Positions 22,719 through 33,983 of a stretch of 64,000 bases of DNA are shown here, one piece after another. How positions within the stretch are numbered: position 1 is the stretch's first letter; each line of letters starts with the position of its first letter. The notes beneath the pieces were generated by a model. That model ran no database searches. It was not told the origin of the DNA and worked only from the letters and a program-made list of their open reading frames with translations. The position numbers and the translations under genes were made by a program. The DNA comes from Microstegium vimineum (lineage: Eukaryota > Streptophyta > Magnoliopsida > Poales > Poaceae). The DNA lies in assembly GCA_022036555.1 (NCBI GenBank), contig CM039122.1, forward strand, positions 53,084,693 to 53,148,692, in the 5' to 3' direction.

Positions 22719-23020
22719 CTTGTCTTAACAAGAAGATTGCTTCTGTGGTTGAACTTCCAGGCATGAAGCCAAATTGGTTGGTAGATACTCGTGTCCTTCT
22801 TCGCAGGCGGTGCTCGATGACTCTCTCCCATAGCTTCATAGTGTGGCTCATCAACTTAATCCCACGATAGTTATTACAACTCTGGATGTCACCCTTGTTC
22901 TTGTAGATTGGTACCAAAGTGCTTCTTCTCCACTCCTCAGACATCTTGTTCGATCGGAAGATATTATTGAACATCTTAGTTAGCCATACTATAGCTATAT
23001 CCCCAAGGCATCTCCACACC
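22719..23020 (-). pseudogene. RTE LINE reverse transcriptase, upstream fragment
   Basis: It encodes MWRCLGDIAIVWLTKMFN, EEWRRSTLVPIYKNKGDIQS and NYRGIKLMSHTMKLWERVIE, the fingers region that directly precedes the fragment at 15119-16207. The first five bases, CTTGT, are the second copy of the target duplication made by the gypsy insertion. It stops abruptly at 23020 against a truncated LTR. Confidence 0.9.
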
Positions 23021-24580
23021 TAAAGCATTAACAAATTAATTTACTTTGATTTTCAAAAGTAATTAACATAGGTGAAATCTATACTACTGGATAGAGCATA
23101 AAATTACGGATCTAACGCAACTTGAACGGATCGAATTGGATTTAAAACGAGCAAAATATAGACATTTGAAAATCAGTGGCAAAACTGTAATTAGGGTTTT
23201 TCTTTTATTTTCGAATCAAACAGATCTGAAAAAGGGAATACGTTTTCCCGAGGGAAAAACGTAACGATGAAAGGCGCTTTGGACTGCGGGTTTAGAGCTG
23301 GAAACCCGAGGGTCTCTTTAGCAAAAATGCCACCCGAAGGGTATGTTTGATCTGAGGTCGTTGGATTCAAGATGGAGGGCTCTGATTAGATCAGGGGGAG
23401 GGAGGCGGCGCAGTGGGCGGCGCTCCCATCGGAGTTGGGCGGCGCGCGGTGGCTCCATGGCCGGCCGAGCCCGAGGCTCGTCGGCGTAAGCCGATCGGGA
23501 GCTCTGGTGCCCCGTTTTCAAAACCGAGAGCACCGGAGGAACGAGGAGAGGGAGGGGAACTCATCTACGCGACTTGCAAGGCTCGGGATGGCCCGAGGGT
23601 GGCCGACGGCGTAGAGGAGCGGCGGCGAGACCTCTGTACACGGCGGCGCAAGATGATCAAAGGCTCGGGGGCTCAATCCGGCCGGGAAAAGGCTCGGGGA
23701 GCAAGAGGAGAGCACGGCGAACCCTCCCAGGGCCACTGCAGGGCTCGGGGGCGGACGGGTAACGCCGACGACGGTGAACCGCGGCGGCGGATGCCCTGCG
23801 CACGACGGCGAGGTCCAACAGAGCACAACCGAGGGAGAAAAGAGAGGGAGGAGACGTTCTGCACTTACGCGAAGGCGATGCGCAGCTCGGGGAAGAGCTT
23901 GCGGCGTCCGACGGCGCAGAACGGCGGTTCGACGGCGGAGCAGAGCGGCGGCAATGGCGGCGCTGCTTCTGTGCGTGCGAGGCGGTGCGAGGCGATGGGA
24001 AATGATGGCGTGGGGGCGGCGCTATTTATGGGAGGCAGAGGGAGAGTCCGGTGCGGACACGAGCACGGGAAACCGCGTCGGCGGTTGCGCGCGCGGCGCG
24101 TCGCGACGTCGCGGCGGACAGAGTCCGGAACGGACACGGGGGAGAAGAGAGGGAGGAGGCTGACGGGTGGGGCCTCGGTGTCAGTGGGAGAAGAGGGAGA
24201 GAGCGGTGCGGGCTACGGAGCTAGGCCGCAGGGAGGGAGTCGGCCCACTCGGGTAAGAGAAAGAGAGAGGGGGAAAGCAGGCCTGCTGGGCTGCTCGGGC
24301 CAGAAAGAGAGAGAGGGAGTTTTCCTCCTTTCTTTTTATTTTCCTTTTTGAATTTTGCAAATGAATTTTCATATTGAGTTTTGAAATATTTTCTAGGGTT
24401 TTGCAACTTCAAACAATCATAAGAAAATGCAGAGGCATGCAATGCTCAAACATGTTAACCCTAACATGAGATTTATTTTATTTATTTATTTAATTCTATG
24501 CTTCACAAAATTACTTGAAATAAATCAAATTTAACTTAAATTCAAATCTAATTTCTAATTTCAATTTTTAGGGTGTTACA
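23021..24580 (-). repeat. 3' LTR (truncated, 1560 bp) of the chromovirus
   Basis: It is nearly identical to 35385-36946, differing by scattered single bases, and ends GGGTGTTACA at 24580. On the minus strand the sequence just upstream is AAGGGGGTAGATT (24593-24581), a polypurine tract. The left end stops at 23021 against the RTE fragment, with about 1400 bases missing relative to the 5' LTR. Confidence 0.9.
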
Positions 24581-24627
24581 AATCTACCCCCTTAAAAGAA
24601 TCTCGACCCGAGATTCCCAGATTTTAC

Positions 24628-26218
24628 TTACTTAAAGAGTTGAGGGTAGGTTTTTCTTAGATCTTCCTCTCTTTCCCAAGTGGCCTCTTCTTCTGTATAT
24701 CGATTCCACTGTACTTTGCACATCTTGATGACCTTACTCCTTGTAATTCTTTTAGCTGTTTCCAAAATCTTAACCGGATATTCCTCATAGGTCAAATCTT
24801 CCTTAACTGTTAGTTCCTCCAATGGTAACTGTTCTTCGGGTACTCGTAAACACTTCTTGAGCTGAGATACGTGAAACACATCGTGAACTCCTGACAAACT
24901 TTCTGGTAACTCTAGCCGATAAGCAACTTCTCCACGTCTCTCAAGAATCTTGAACGGACCAATATATCTGGGTGCTAACTTCCCTTTCATATTGAACCGT
25001 TTCACACTTCTCATAGGTGACACTTTCAAGTAGACATGATCACTCACCTCAAAAGACAAATCTCTTCTTCGATTATCAGCGTAACTCTTCTGTCGGGATT
25101 GTGCTATCTTCAGATTATCTCTGATTACTCGGACTTGTTCTTCTGCATCTCTCAGAACATCTAGTGCAAATACTTGGGTTTCTCCCGTTTGATTCCAGAA
25201 CAACGGAGTTCTACACTTCCGTCCATACAACGCTTCAAACGGTGCCATCTTAAGACTTTCTTGATAGTTGTTATTATATGAGAATTCAGCATAGGGCAAA
25301 CTCTTGTCCCAACTCGTACCATACTGCAAAGCACAAGCTCTCAACATATCTTCTAGCACTTGATTTGTTCTTTCTGTCTGTTCATCTGTCTGAGGGTGAT
25401 AGGCCGAGCTGAAATTCAACACTGTTCCCAGGGACTCATGCACTTTCCTCCAAAAATGCGAAGTGAACTGGGTTCCTCTATCTGACACGATCTTCTTTGG
25501 AACTCCATGCTGGCATACTATTCTTTCCATATACAATTCAGCTAATTGTGCTCCCGTATAGGTGGTTCGCACTGGCAAGAAGTGAGCTACCTTAGTCAAG
25601 CGATCAACTATGACCCAGATTGAGTCATAACCTTTACGAGTAAGCGGTAACCCAACTATGAAATCCATACCAACTTCATTCCACTTCCATTCAGGTATCT
25701 TCATTGGTTGCAATAGTCCGGCAGGTCTCTGATGTTCTGCCTTAACCCTCTGACATGTATCACATATTGCTACATATTCTGCCACATCACGTTTCAATCC
25801 AACCCACCAGTACTTCTCTTTAAGATCTAGGTACATCTTAGTGCTTCCAGGATGGATTGAATAGGTTGACTCATGAGCTTCTCGCAGAATCGTCTGTCGA
25901 ATAGACTTGATGTCGGGGACACAGATCCTCTTTCCATACCACAAGGTACCATTATCATCTAACCGGAATCCTAGTGACTTTCCTTCCTTTAAGTTCTCAA
26001 CTAACAACTGTAGATTCTTATCCTGCAACTGACCTTCACGAATCTCCCTTTCTAGTGTAGGCTCCACTATCATCTCCATAGCATTAGCGACAATGCTCAA
26101 GTTGAGATGCTCAAGTTCAGCACACAACTCTTCCGGCATAGGTATTGTCCGAATCTCATTAGCATAACTCTTCCTGCTAAGAGCATCGGCCACAACATTG
26201 GCTTTACCAGGATGATAG
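24628..26218 (-). pseudogene. Chromovirus integrase with chromodomain (pol C-terminus)
   Basis: The integrase inserts element cDNA into chromatin, and the chromodomain guides it to histone marks. The order from the N-terminal side is the end of RNase H (YHPGKANVVADALSRK) and the zinc-binding HHCC module (HESTYSIHPG then CDTCQRV). The DDE core comes next, with GMDFIVGLPLTRKGYDSIWV, IVSDRGTQFTSHFW and SSAYHPQTDEQTERTNQVLE. The C-terminal domain reads KLAPRYIGPFKILERRG, and a chromodomain-like end reads VQWNRYTEEEATWEREEDL. The frame is open for over 500 codons to a stop at 24628-24630. It is separated from the rest of pol by the LTR at 26219-29554, so no complete polyprotein can be made. Confidence 0.92.
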
Positions 26219-29153
26219 TGACACCCGGTTTTAAGAACAAAACCAGATTTACACCATATGTGAGCCCAGGAAGTCAAATCTCACATATAGCCACAAATTG
26301 AGGTGATATCAAAAGACAATACTTAAATACATAACATATAAGGTCAAAGGATAACCTCAACACAGCGAGCAGCGAAAAGACGACTCTGATCTTCAGGCGA
26401 AGACACCAACTTCACAGGGACAACTAACTGGTTGATCACAAGCCTAACTCCATTAACTGTTGCTCTTTGCAATCTGATATGGTTGATAAGGCAAGGGTGA
26501 GCACTTAACGTACTCAGCAAGAATAACACAGGGTTATAAAGCTCAAAAGGCTGACACTGTCTTACTGCGGTTGCTTTTAACTTGGTCGGTTTTAACCGTA
26601 ATTAGCTTTAGTTATGCTTAAACCAGTTGGTAACCACATGATCATTAATGAAACAATCTCATATATCACATCTCCAAACTTACCATCATAAGTTGTTCAA
26701 CAATATAAGTATCTAACACTGTGAGTTTTCCGAGCCGCTCGTGATCGTGGGCACGGCTATCATGATAGATTTACACTCTGCAGAGGTTACGCACTTTACC
26801 CACAAGCCGTGTTGCCCATATGCCCGGGATAGCTAGTCCCATAACACTGCCAAGGTGAGCGGGCAGGGTACACTATGAAGTATTTCAAAAGTCTTCCCAA
26901 CATGTTGCTAGACCCTACGGACCCAAGGGCAAGGGGTATGTAAAGCCCCTACTCGATGGTACCTTTCGAAGCGGTAACCACCCTAGAACATGCCCTACAA
27001 CCAGCTCGGCAATGGTGCCTTTCACGAACTGTCAACATGCCGGTACGAATCTCCATACTTGACTAAGCTAGAGCCATATAGCACTCGTGGTTGCATTTAA
27101 GTCCCAGCTTTTGCCCTACAGTGGGGTCCTATTTCATGTTGCTATAAAAGCCAATTTTATCTCATTGTTGCATATATCATTAATCCAGATTCATCTCAAG
27201 ATCCATTATTGTAAAGCATAGCAGAGCTACCCATATGCATAAAACCCATGGTGACAAGGTAAAAGGATAACAAAGCTATGGTATAGATCTAAATAGGAAT
27301 CAAATTAGACACATGCAATCATGACTAGATGAATTAGGGTGAATAGGTAACAAGGATGATCCCATGTTAAACTTGCCTTAAACTCTTAGATCCTTTCTTC
27401 ACTTGATTCTCGATCTTCCGATGACTTCTTCTTGATCTCCACGTAAATCTCACCGATTGGACAAGATCATAAACACCACACAAGCATCTGGCAATCATAC
27501 AAAGCATACAATATATCTACTTTAGAACAATACACCAATCAATGAAAAAGATTTAAAAGAAATCTACATCTTGCTACGATCACGAAGACGCGAGAATCAC
27601 GCTAATCGGATCTATAACGAAAAGAAACGACTACCGAAGATTAGCTTTTATAAGATAATTAAACTTCATTTATTTTATTTAAAAAGCATATATTGGATAC
27701 TTCAGAGAAATACCCAAATTAAATTAAGTCACATTACTTTGCTTTGTAAAAACAAGATTAAACTAAGTATGTTTTGTTTTATGAAAAGCCGAGGTGGAAA
27801 ACCCTAATTGATTTTAATTTGAAAACCATTGATTATATAGATTAATCAATTATCATTTTATTTCAGAGAATAAAACATTTTAAATACTTCTGTTAACAGA
27901 TAGATCTTATCATTACGAAACCAACGCAACTGAAAGGGCTAAAACGGATCTAAAACGATTAAACTAGAGATTAACAAGATTTTGAAAAGGGCAGGATTAA
28001 AGCATTAAAAGAATTAATTTACTTTTATTGTCAAAAGTAATTAACATAGATGAAATCTATACTACTGGATAGAGCATAAAACTACGAATCTAACGCAACT
28101 TGAACGGATCGATTTGGATTTAAAACGAGCAAATTATAGGCATTTGAAAAATCAGTGGCAAAACTGTAATTAGGGTTTTTCTTTTATTTTTGAATTAAAC
28201 ATATCTGAAAAGGGAATACGTTTTCCCGAGGGGAAAGCGCAAAGCTGGAACCCGCCTTCTGGACCGCGGATTGGAGAGGAGAAAAAGAGCAGGGGCTCTT
28301 TAGCAAATAGACCAGGCGAAGGGGTACGGGCTCACGAGATCCGTTGGATCTGAGATGGATGGTGGAGATTAGATCGGGGGAGGGATAGGGCGGCGCTCCG
28401 GCTAGAACAGAGCGGCGCACGGCGGCGCCATAACCGACCCAAGGCGAAGCTCGTCGGCGTAAGCCGTCCGGGAGCTCTGGTGCCCCGTTTTCAAATCTGA
28501 GCACACCGGGAGAGAGAGGGAAGCATGGGGAACTTGCCTAGGACATTGGCGAGGCTCGGGGGGGACAGGGAGTGCCGACGGCGGTGAACCGTGGCAGCGG
28601 ACGCTCTGCGCACGGCGGTGCAAGACGACTAGAGGCTCGGGCGCCCAATCCGGCCGGGAAAAGGGTCGGGGAGCACTAGGAGGGCACGGCGAACCTACCT
28701 GACCACTCAGAGGGGCTCGAGGACGGCTGCAGCTGGCCGCGACGAGAGGCAGCGGCGACGGCTACCCTGTGCACGGCGGCGAGGTCGAGCAGAGCACGAA
28801 CAAGAGATAAAAGAGAGGAGGGAGGTGTTCCGCGGATACACGCATGCGATGCGGGAGTCGGGGGACTTACGGTGGCTGGATTCGCTCGGAACGGCAGCGG
28901 CTTGACGACGGAACGCAGCGGCGACGGCGGCACTGCTTCTGCTGCGTCCGAGGGCTGCGAGGGCTCGAAGAAGATGGGGAAAGGCGGCGCGGTGACGGCG
29001 CTATATATGGGAGCCGGAGGGAGAGTCCGGTGCGGACCCGAGCGCGGCGAAACCGCGTCGGCAGTTGCGCGCGCGGCGTGTCGCGGCGGAGTCCGGAGCG
29101 AGCACGGGGGAGAAGAGAGGGAGGAGGCTGACGGGTGGGTCCAGGCTGTCAGT

Positions 29154-29192
<39 letters not shown>

Positions 29193-29554
29193 CGGGGAAC
29201 AGGCCGCGGCGCGGGTTGGGCCGGCCCAGAGCGGAGGGAAGAGAAGGGGGGAATGGTAGGCCGAGCTGGGCCACTGGGCCAGAAAGAGAGAGGTGAGGTT
29301 TTTCCCTTTTTATTTTTCTTTTCATTTTCATTTTCCAAAATGATTTTCAAAAAGGATTTGAAATATATTTTCTAGGGTTTTTGCAAACTCAAATAGTCAC
29401 AAGAAAATGCAGAGGCATGCAATGCTCAAACTTGTTAACCCTAACATGGCATTAGTTTTATTTATTTAATTCTATGCTCACAAAATTATTTGAAATAAAT
29501 CAAATTTAAGCAAATTCAAATCTAATTTCTATTTTCAAATTTTAGGGTGTTACA
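26219..29554 (-). mobile_element. Solo-type LTR (3.3 kb) inserted between RNase H and integrase of the chromovirus
   Basis: It runs from TGACACCC at 26219 to GGGTGTTACA at 29554 and has no internal coding region. It is related along much of its length to the host element's own LTRs: AT-rich part, GC-rich block, and the conserved end AATGCAGAGGCATGCAATGC. It is clearly more divergent from them than they are from each other. It interrupts pol after KDYDL and before YHPGK. The flanks (GATAG at left, TAAGT at right) do not match, so no target-site duplication is visible; recombination or loss at a junction is likely. A (GA)n tract lies at 29154-29189. Confidence 0.75.
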
Positions 29555-30631
29555 TAAGTCATAGTCCTTGATAAGCTCCAACCAACGGCGTTGTTTCAAA
29601 TTCAGATCTGATTGAGTAAAGATATACTTCAAGCTCTTATGGTCAGTGTAGATGTCACACTTATGACCAATAAGATAATGTCTCCATATCTTCAATACAT
29701 GAACCACAGCTGCTAACTCCAAGTCATGAGTCGGATAATTCAACTCATGCTTCCTCAGTTGTCGCGAAGCATACGCAACAACTCTTCCTTCTTGCATAAG
29801 CACACAACCCAAACCAAGACGAGAGGCATCACAATAGATAGAGAACTTCTGACTCAAGTCTGGCAAGGTCAACATAGGAGCTGTAATCAATCTCTTTTTC
29901 AATTCTTCAAAGTTCGTCTGACACTTCTCTGACCAAACAAACTTGGCATCCTTCTCAAGCAACGCGGTCATAGGTTTAGCTAGCTTAGAGAATCATTCAA
30001 TGAACCTTCTATAGTATCCAGCTAAACCGAGAAAACTGCGAATCTCACTGACACTGGTTGGGGGTTTCCAATTCAGTACATCTTCCATCTTACTAGGATC
30101 AACTGATATACCTCCGTTAGACACAACATGGCCAAGAAAAGAAAGTTCCTTCAGCCAAAATTCACACTTACTTCTTTTGGCGTACAACTGGTGCTCTCTG
30201 AGCTTCTGCAATACCAGTCTTAAGTGTTCAGCATGTTCATCATCGTTCTTGGAGTAGATCAGAATATCATCAATAAATACCACCACAAACGTATCCAGAT
30301 ATTCCATAAAGACTTTGTTCATCAAATACATGAAGTATGCAGGTGCATTGGTAAGACCGAATGACATCACCGTATATTCATACAACCCATACCTCGTAGT
30401 GAATGCTGTCTTGGGAACATCTGAAGCATGGATCTTCAACTGATGATAACCAGACCGAAGATCAATCTTGGAGAACACACAAGCACCTTTCAACTGATCA
30501 AACAAATCATCGATTCTGGGCAAAGGATACTTGTTCTTGATAGTGACCTCATTAAGTGACCGATAATCAACACACATCCTCTGACTCCCATCTTTCTTGT
30601 CAACAAAGATAACCGGTGCACCCAAGGTGAA
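29555..30631 (-). pseudogene. Chromovirus reverse transcriptase and RNase H
   Basis: Reverse transcriptase copies element RNA to DNA and RNase H removes the template. Visible are VDYRSLNEVTIKNKYPLPRI, FSKIDLRSGYHQLKI, MSFGLTNAPAYFMYLMN and the active site VVVFIDDILIYSK (about 30290-30250). Further on are FLGHVVSNGGISVDPSK and the RNase H start IYCDASRLGLGCVLMQ with HKSLKYIF. An in-frame TGA at 29993-29995, inside FIE-GFSKLAKP, splits the two domains. The reverse transcriptase is also out of frame with protease because of a missing base near 30627. Confidence 0.92.
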
Positions 30632-31302
30632 GAACTGGGACGAATAAAACCTTTATCCGACAACTCTTTAATTTGTTTCTTAAGTTCTTCTAATTCTTTT
30701 ATTCTCATCCTATATGGTCTTTTAGCTATAGGTGCAGTTCCAGGTAATAACTCAATTTTAAACTCAATGTCACGATCGGGAGACATACCTGGCAAATCTT
30801 CCGGGAACAGATCTGGAAATTCATCCACAACCCTATCTGTTGGGTTGTCAAACTCCTCTAGCTGATTGATAGCGGCTGTTGGTGGAGGTTGCATAAGCAC
30901 TTCAACACTGATCCTGTTTCCTGTAGGTGTAGACAGTTCAACTATCTTCTTATCACACTTGATTACTGCATCTTGCTTTCTCATCCAGTCCAAACTCAAT
31001 ATAACATCAATTCCAGCGGTCCTCAAAACTGTAAGCTGAGCTTTAAAGTCTACCCCCCTTAGAGTAACAGTAACCGATGGACAATAACAATCGGTTCTCA
31101 TAACCCCACCCGATGAATTTACGATTGTAGGATTTTGCATTGCTACTAATGATGTTCCATGTATTCTAACAAAAGCTTGTGATATGAAAGAATGTGATGC
31201 TCCGGAATCGAAAAGAACAGTGGCAGGGATGGAGTTGACAAGGAACGTACCCATCATCACTTCTGGTGCTTCCTGAGCTGCTTCTGCGGAAACATGGTTC
31301 AC
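30632..31302 (-). pseudogene. Chromovirus aspartic protease and start of reverse transcriptase
   Basis: The protease would cut the gag-pol polyprotein. The active-site motif LFDSGASHSFI lies near residue 30 of the frame (about 31215), after TFLVNSIPATV. It is followed by VILSLDWMRKQDAVIKCD and the linker FPDLFPEDLPGMSPDRDIEF. The frame then enters reverse transcriptase (KRPYRMRIKELEELKKQI, FIRPSSSPW). Directly after SPW one G is missing from a GGGG run (about 30627), which shifts the frame away from the rest of reverse transcriptase. Confidence 0.88.
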
Positions 31303-32382
31303 GCTCCTATTATGAGGGGGTGGCTGGTACCTTCCTCTTTGGTTGTTGTTGTTCTGACTTGGAGGGTTTGGTGAGTTTTGCTTCTTGGGGCAGTTATAGG
31401 AGAGATGTTCGGGTTCACCACAAGCAAAACACTTGGTGGGGGTGTTGGGAACATTGGTCCTTGCTGGAGTATTGTTGGATGAGCCTTAACGAGGTCCTGA
31501 GTAACCACCCTGTTGCTGGAATGGCAGACGTTGCTGGTTCGGGTTACAGTTCCCAAAGTTGGATGTGTCTTCGTACCTCTACTGGTAACCCTGCTGAGGA
31601 TAGTTGGGACGTTGGCGAGTGTTGCTTCCAGAAGCTTGTCCCCTAAGCTTCCTCTTCTTGTCCATCTCCCTGCGTTCATTATCCAGGACGATGGCACGGT
31701 TCACCAAGGATTGGAAATTCGGGTATGTATTACCCTTTAGCTGCAACCGGAGTTCATGGTAGATCCCCTTTAAGAAGAGACGTTGCTTATCAGCATCATC
31801 CCTTACTTCATTGGGAGCATAACGAGCTAGCTGAGAAAACTTGTCATGGTACTCGTTGACTGACATCTGTCCCAACCGAAGATTCCTGAATTCTTCTTGC
31901 TTCAGCTCTATGATTCCATCTGGAATGTGGCATACCTTGAAGTCCCGGGAAAACTCTTCCCAAGTGATAGCGGGAGCATTACCGGAGCGAGCATCTTGAT
32001 ACGTTTCCCATCAAGTCTGAGCTGCACCTTAAAGTTGACCAGAAGCATACAGAACCTTCTCCTGGTCATTGCACTGCGCGATGTTGAGTTGCTTCTCCAC
32101 CGCACGCAACCAATCATCTGTCTCCAACGGATCACTGGCATGAGAAAAGACAGGAGGGTGTCCTTGCAGAAATTCCCTCCGCTTGTTGACAGGTGGAGCT
32201 CCAGCAGGTTGATGGGGTTGATTCTGCATGAATTGCATCATGGCTTGCATTGTCTACATCATCTGAGCTTGCATCTGTTCTGGGGCCATCGCAGGTGGTG
32301 GAGGCAGAGGATGCTGGTTATTGTTGTTGTTGTTGTTGTTGTCACTGGTGTTGGATCCGGAGTTAGTCCTGGTGCGAGGCAT
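31303..32382 (-). pseudogene. Chromovirus gag, broken
   Basis: The start ATG is at 32380-32382 (MPRTRTNSGS). A run of asparagines coded by a GTT microsatellite (about 32313-32342) follows, then an in-frame TAG at 32254-32256. The capsid region continues with PPVFSHASDPLETDDWLRAV (about 32170-32110). It shifts frame near 32010 and again resumes as GQMSVNEYHDKFSQLARYAP (about 31875). Near the end is a CCHC zinc knuckle, CFACGEPEHLSYNCPKK (about 31425-31375), followed by the protease linker. Several stops and shifts make it inactive as sequenced. Confidence 0.85.
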
Positions 32383-33018
32383 CTGTCACATAGAACATAA
32401 GAACGAATTTAAAACCTGGCACGGGACGAGTCTGCAACTTTTCTGGATTTTCAGCACAACAGCAGTCTAGAAAAACAGTCATATCTAAAGTTCCCGAACT
32501 CAAACAGAGGCAAAGCTTACATGGTTGGAAAGATAAAGAATTTATCTACAACTTTCGTAATTCTAACTTTTTCTAATTCTGAAATTAACTTACTCATAGA
32601 CTGCATTTAAACAGATCTGTCCAGATCACCAAACTGCGCAGAAACATCAACTTGCAGGAATTGTTTCTCTTAACTCCGAACAGATATAAAGGTGCTTCTT
32701 GCGACCACGGAAAGATAAGGAAGTCTACTGTTTTAAGTTAACTTTTGGAGATTTTAGAACATTCAGAATTAATTAAGCAAAATTAACAAGACAAAGAGGT
32801 CTGAAAAGATAAATTAAAGAAAACTGCAACTTTATTATTATTATCTTTCAGATAACCCAACCTAAGCTATGAGTGTTGTGGACAGGCCCACAACCTCAAC
32901 AATCATTACAAAGAACCAACTCACACATTAGCAAAAGCACAAACAACTAAACACTTAGAAGAACACTAGCACACACGACTCACGAACTAGCGTATAAACT
33001 ATAAAGGGATTCCTAGTC

Positions 33019-33818
33019 CTAACTCTTCTTGATCTTCTTGAAGTTCAAAGGCAACCCAAACTCTTCACGAAGCTCATCTTGTTGTTGGTGACTACGCTTA
33101 AGCTCCTTGCGCAGCTCCCTTACTTCTATTAGCAGATGACCATACATACTCATCATCTCTTGAACGAAGTCAACGAGCTCATTCAGGACGGGGCCACCTT
33201 CACCGTTAGGTTCGGCGATTATCCAACCTTGCTCCGCATCAAAACGAGGGATGAAACGACGTCGGGTGTTGGCAATCCTTTCTCTGAACTTGTTGTGGAT
33301 GGCCATATACGCAGAGAACGCTGCGTCCTTCATACTTGCCTCGATGGTAGGATGAGCAACACAGCTATGAAGGTATAATCCACACGTTCAGCTGCTTGCA
33401 CACCAGCACTTCCATAGATGTAGATCTTCGCCGTTCAGTAGGTGTTGGAGAGGGGGTGTTTGTATTCCTTGCAAGTGTACATAGTTGCAACTTCGGGTCC
33501 TGGGTGGCATTCTCCCACAAGATCCACCAGTTGGGAGTGAGCGTAGCTGCTGTTCGCTCCTCCTCGGATATACTTAGTGCGAATCTACCCTGGCTCTTCT
33601 GGCAGGTCTTCACCGGCAACATCGGAAGTACAGGAATTAACATCTGCGCTTGGGGCATGGGGGCTCTCTTCCCCATGGTACTCTTCGCTACTAGAGATTT
33701 CCTGGATCTCCTCCTCGGGTTCTTCCTGAGGTTCCACCACTAGGGATTGAGGTTCAGGAGGGGCACGTCCTCCGGTGTTGATGCGGGCTGACCGACAAAG
33801 GTTAGACATCTTGAACAT
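33019..33818 (-). pseudogene. Leader reading frames between 5' LTR and gag, function unknown
   Basis: Three successive frames lie in sense orientation between the primer site and gag. The first (33818-33585) opens MFKMSNLCRSARINTGGRAP and becomes acidic (EEPEEEIQEISSSEEYHGEE). The second (about 33676-33365) contains LTPNWWILWENATQDPKLQL and RRRSTSMEVLVCKQLNVWII. The third (33333-33019) is helical and charged (NKFRERIANTRRRFIPRF, then LIEVRELRKELKRSHQQQDE, a likely coiled coil). They follow each other closely, and I read them as one former protein of about 260 residues broken by shifts. I do not recognise a family, and it is not part of the standard gag. Confidence 0.5.
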
Positions 33819-33970
33819 GATAGAGATAGATTAGAACAAAATTTTCACAATAGAATAAGTCAAGTGTAGCATAAACAATTTGAGAAATTATATACACAAG
33901 GATGTATGCATGAAAAAAGAAGGTAAGAAGACCATTCTAACTAGGCTTGCGTCCTACAATCAACACTTGC

Positions 33971-33983
33971 TTTGATATCAATT
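33971..33983 (-). promoter_or_regulatory. Primer binding site of the chromovirus (initiator tRNA-Met-like)
   Basis: On the minus strand, directly after the LTR end at 33984, the sequence AATTGATATCAAAGC contains TGATATCAAAGC. This differs by two bases from the standard TGGTATCAGAGC complement of initiator tRNA-Met. Its position fixes the 5' LTR boundary. Confidence 0.75.

Larger units (their letters stand above)
15034..23020 (-). mobile_element. RTE-type LINE, 5'-truncated, split by a gypsy insertion
   Basis: Minus-strand RTE element in two parts, 16214-15034 and 23020-22719, separated by the element at 16215-22718. The two parts join in frame: the upstream part ends MPGSSTTEAIFLLRQV and the downstream part continues MERFREQKKDLHMVFIDLE. 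The 3' end carries a short microsatellite tail, CAACAT repeats on the plus strand (15034-15056), typical of RTE elements. The 5' end stops at 23020 in the middle of reverse transcriptase, where a truncated chromovirus LTR begins. It lacks endonuclease, so it is a dead partial copy. Confidence 0.9.

Noticed and set aside
23413..24351. Long Arg/Gly-rich open frames in GC-rich blocks (also 28844-29375 and 35778-36743)
   Set aside because: They lie inside LTRs, recur in each related LTR, have frames open on both strands, and show no domain. GC-rich composition explains them.
29154..29191. (GA)n stretch as a regulatory GAGA site
   Set aside because: It is a simple microsatellite inside an LTR and absent from the sister LTRs.
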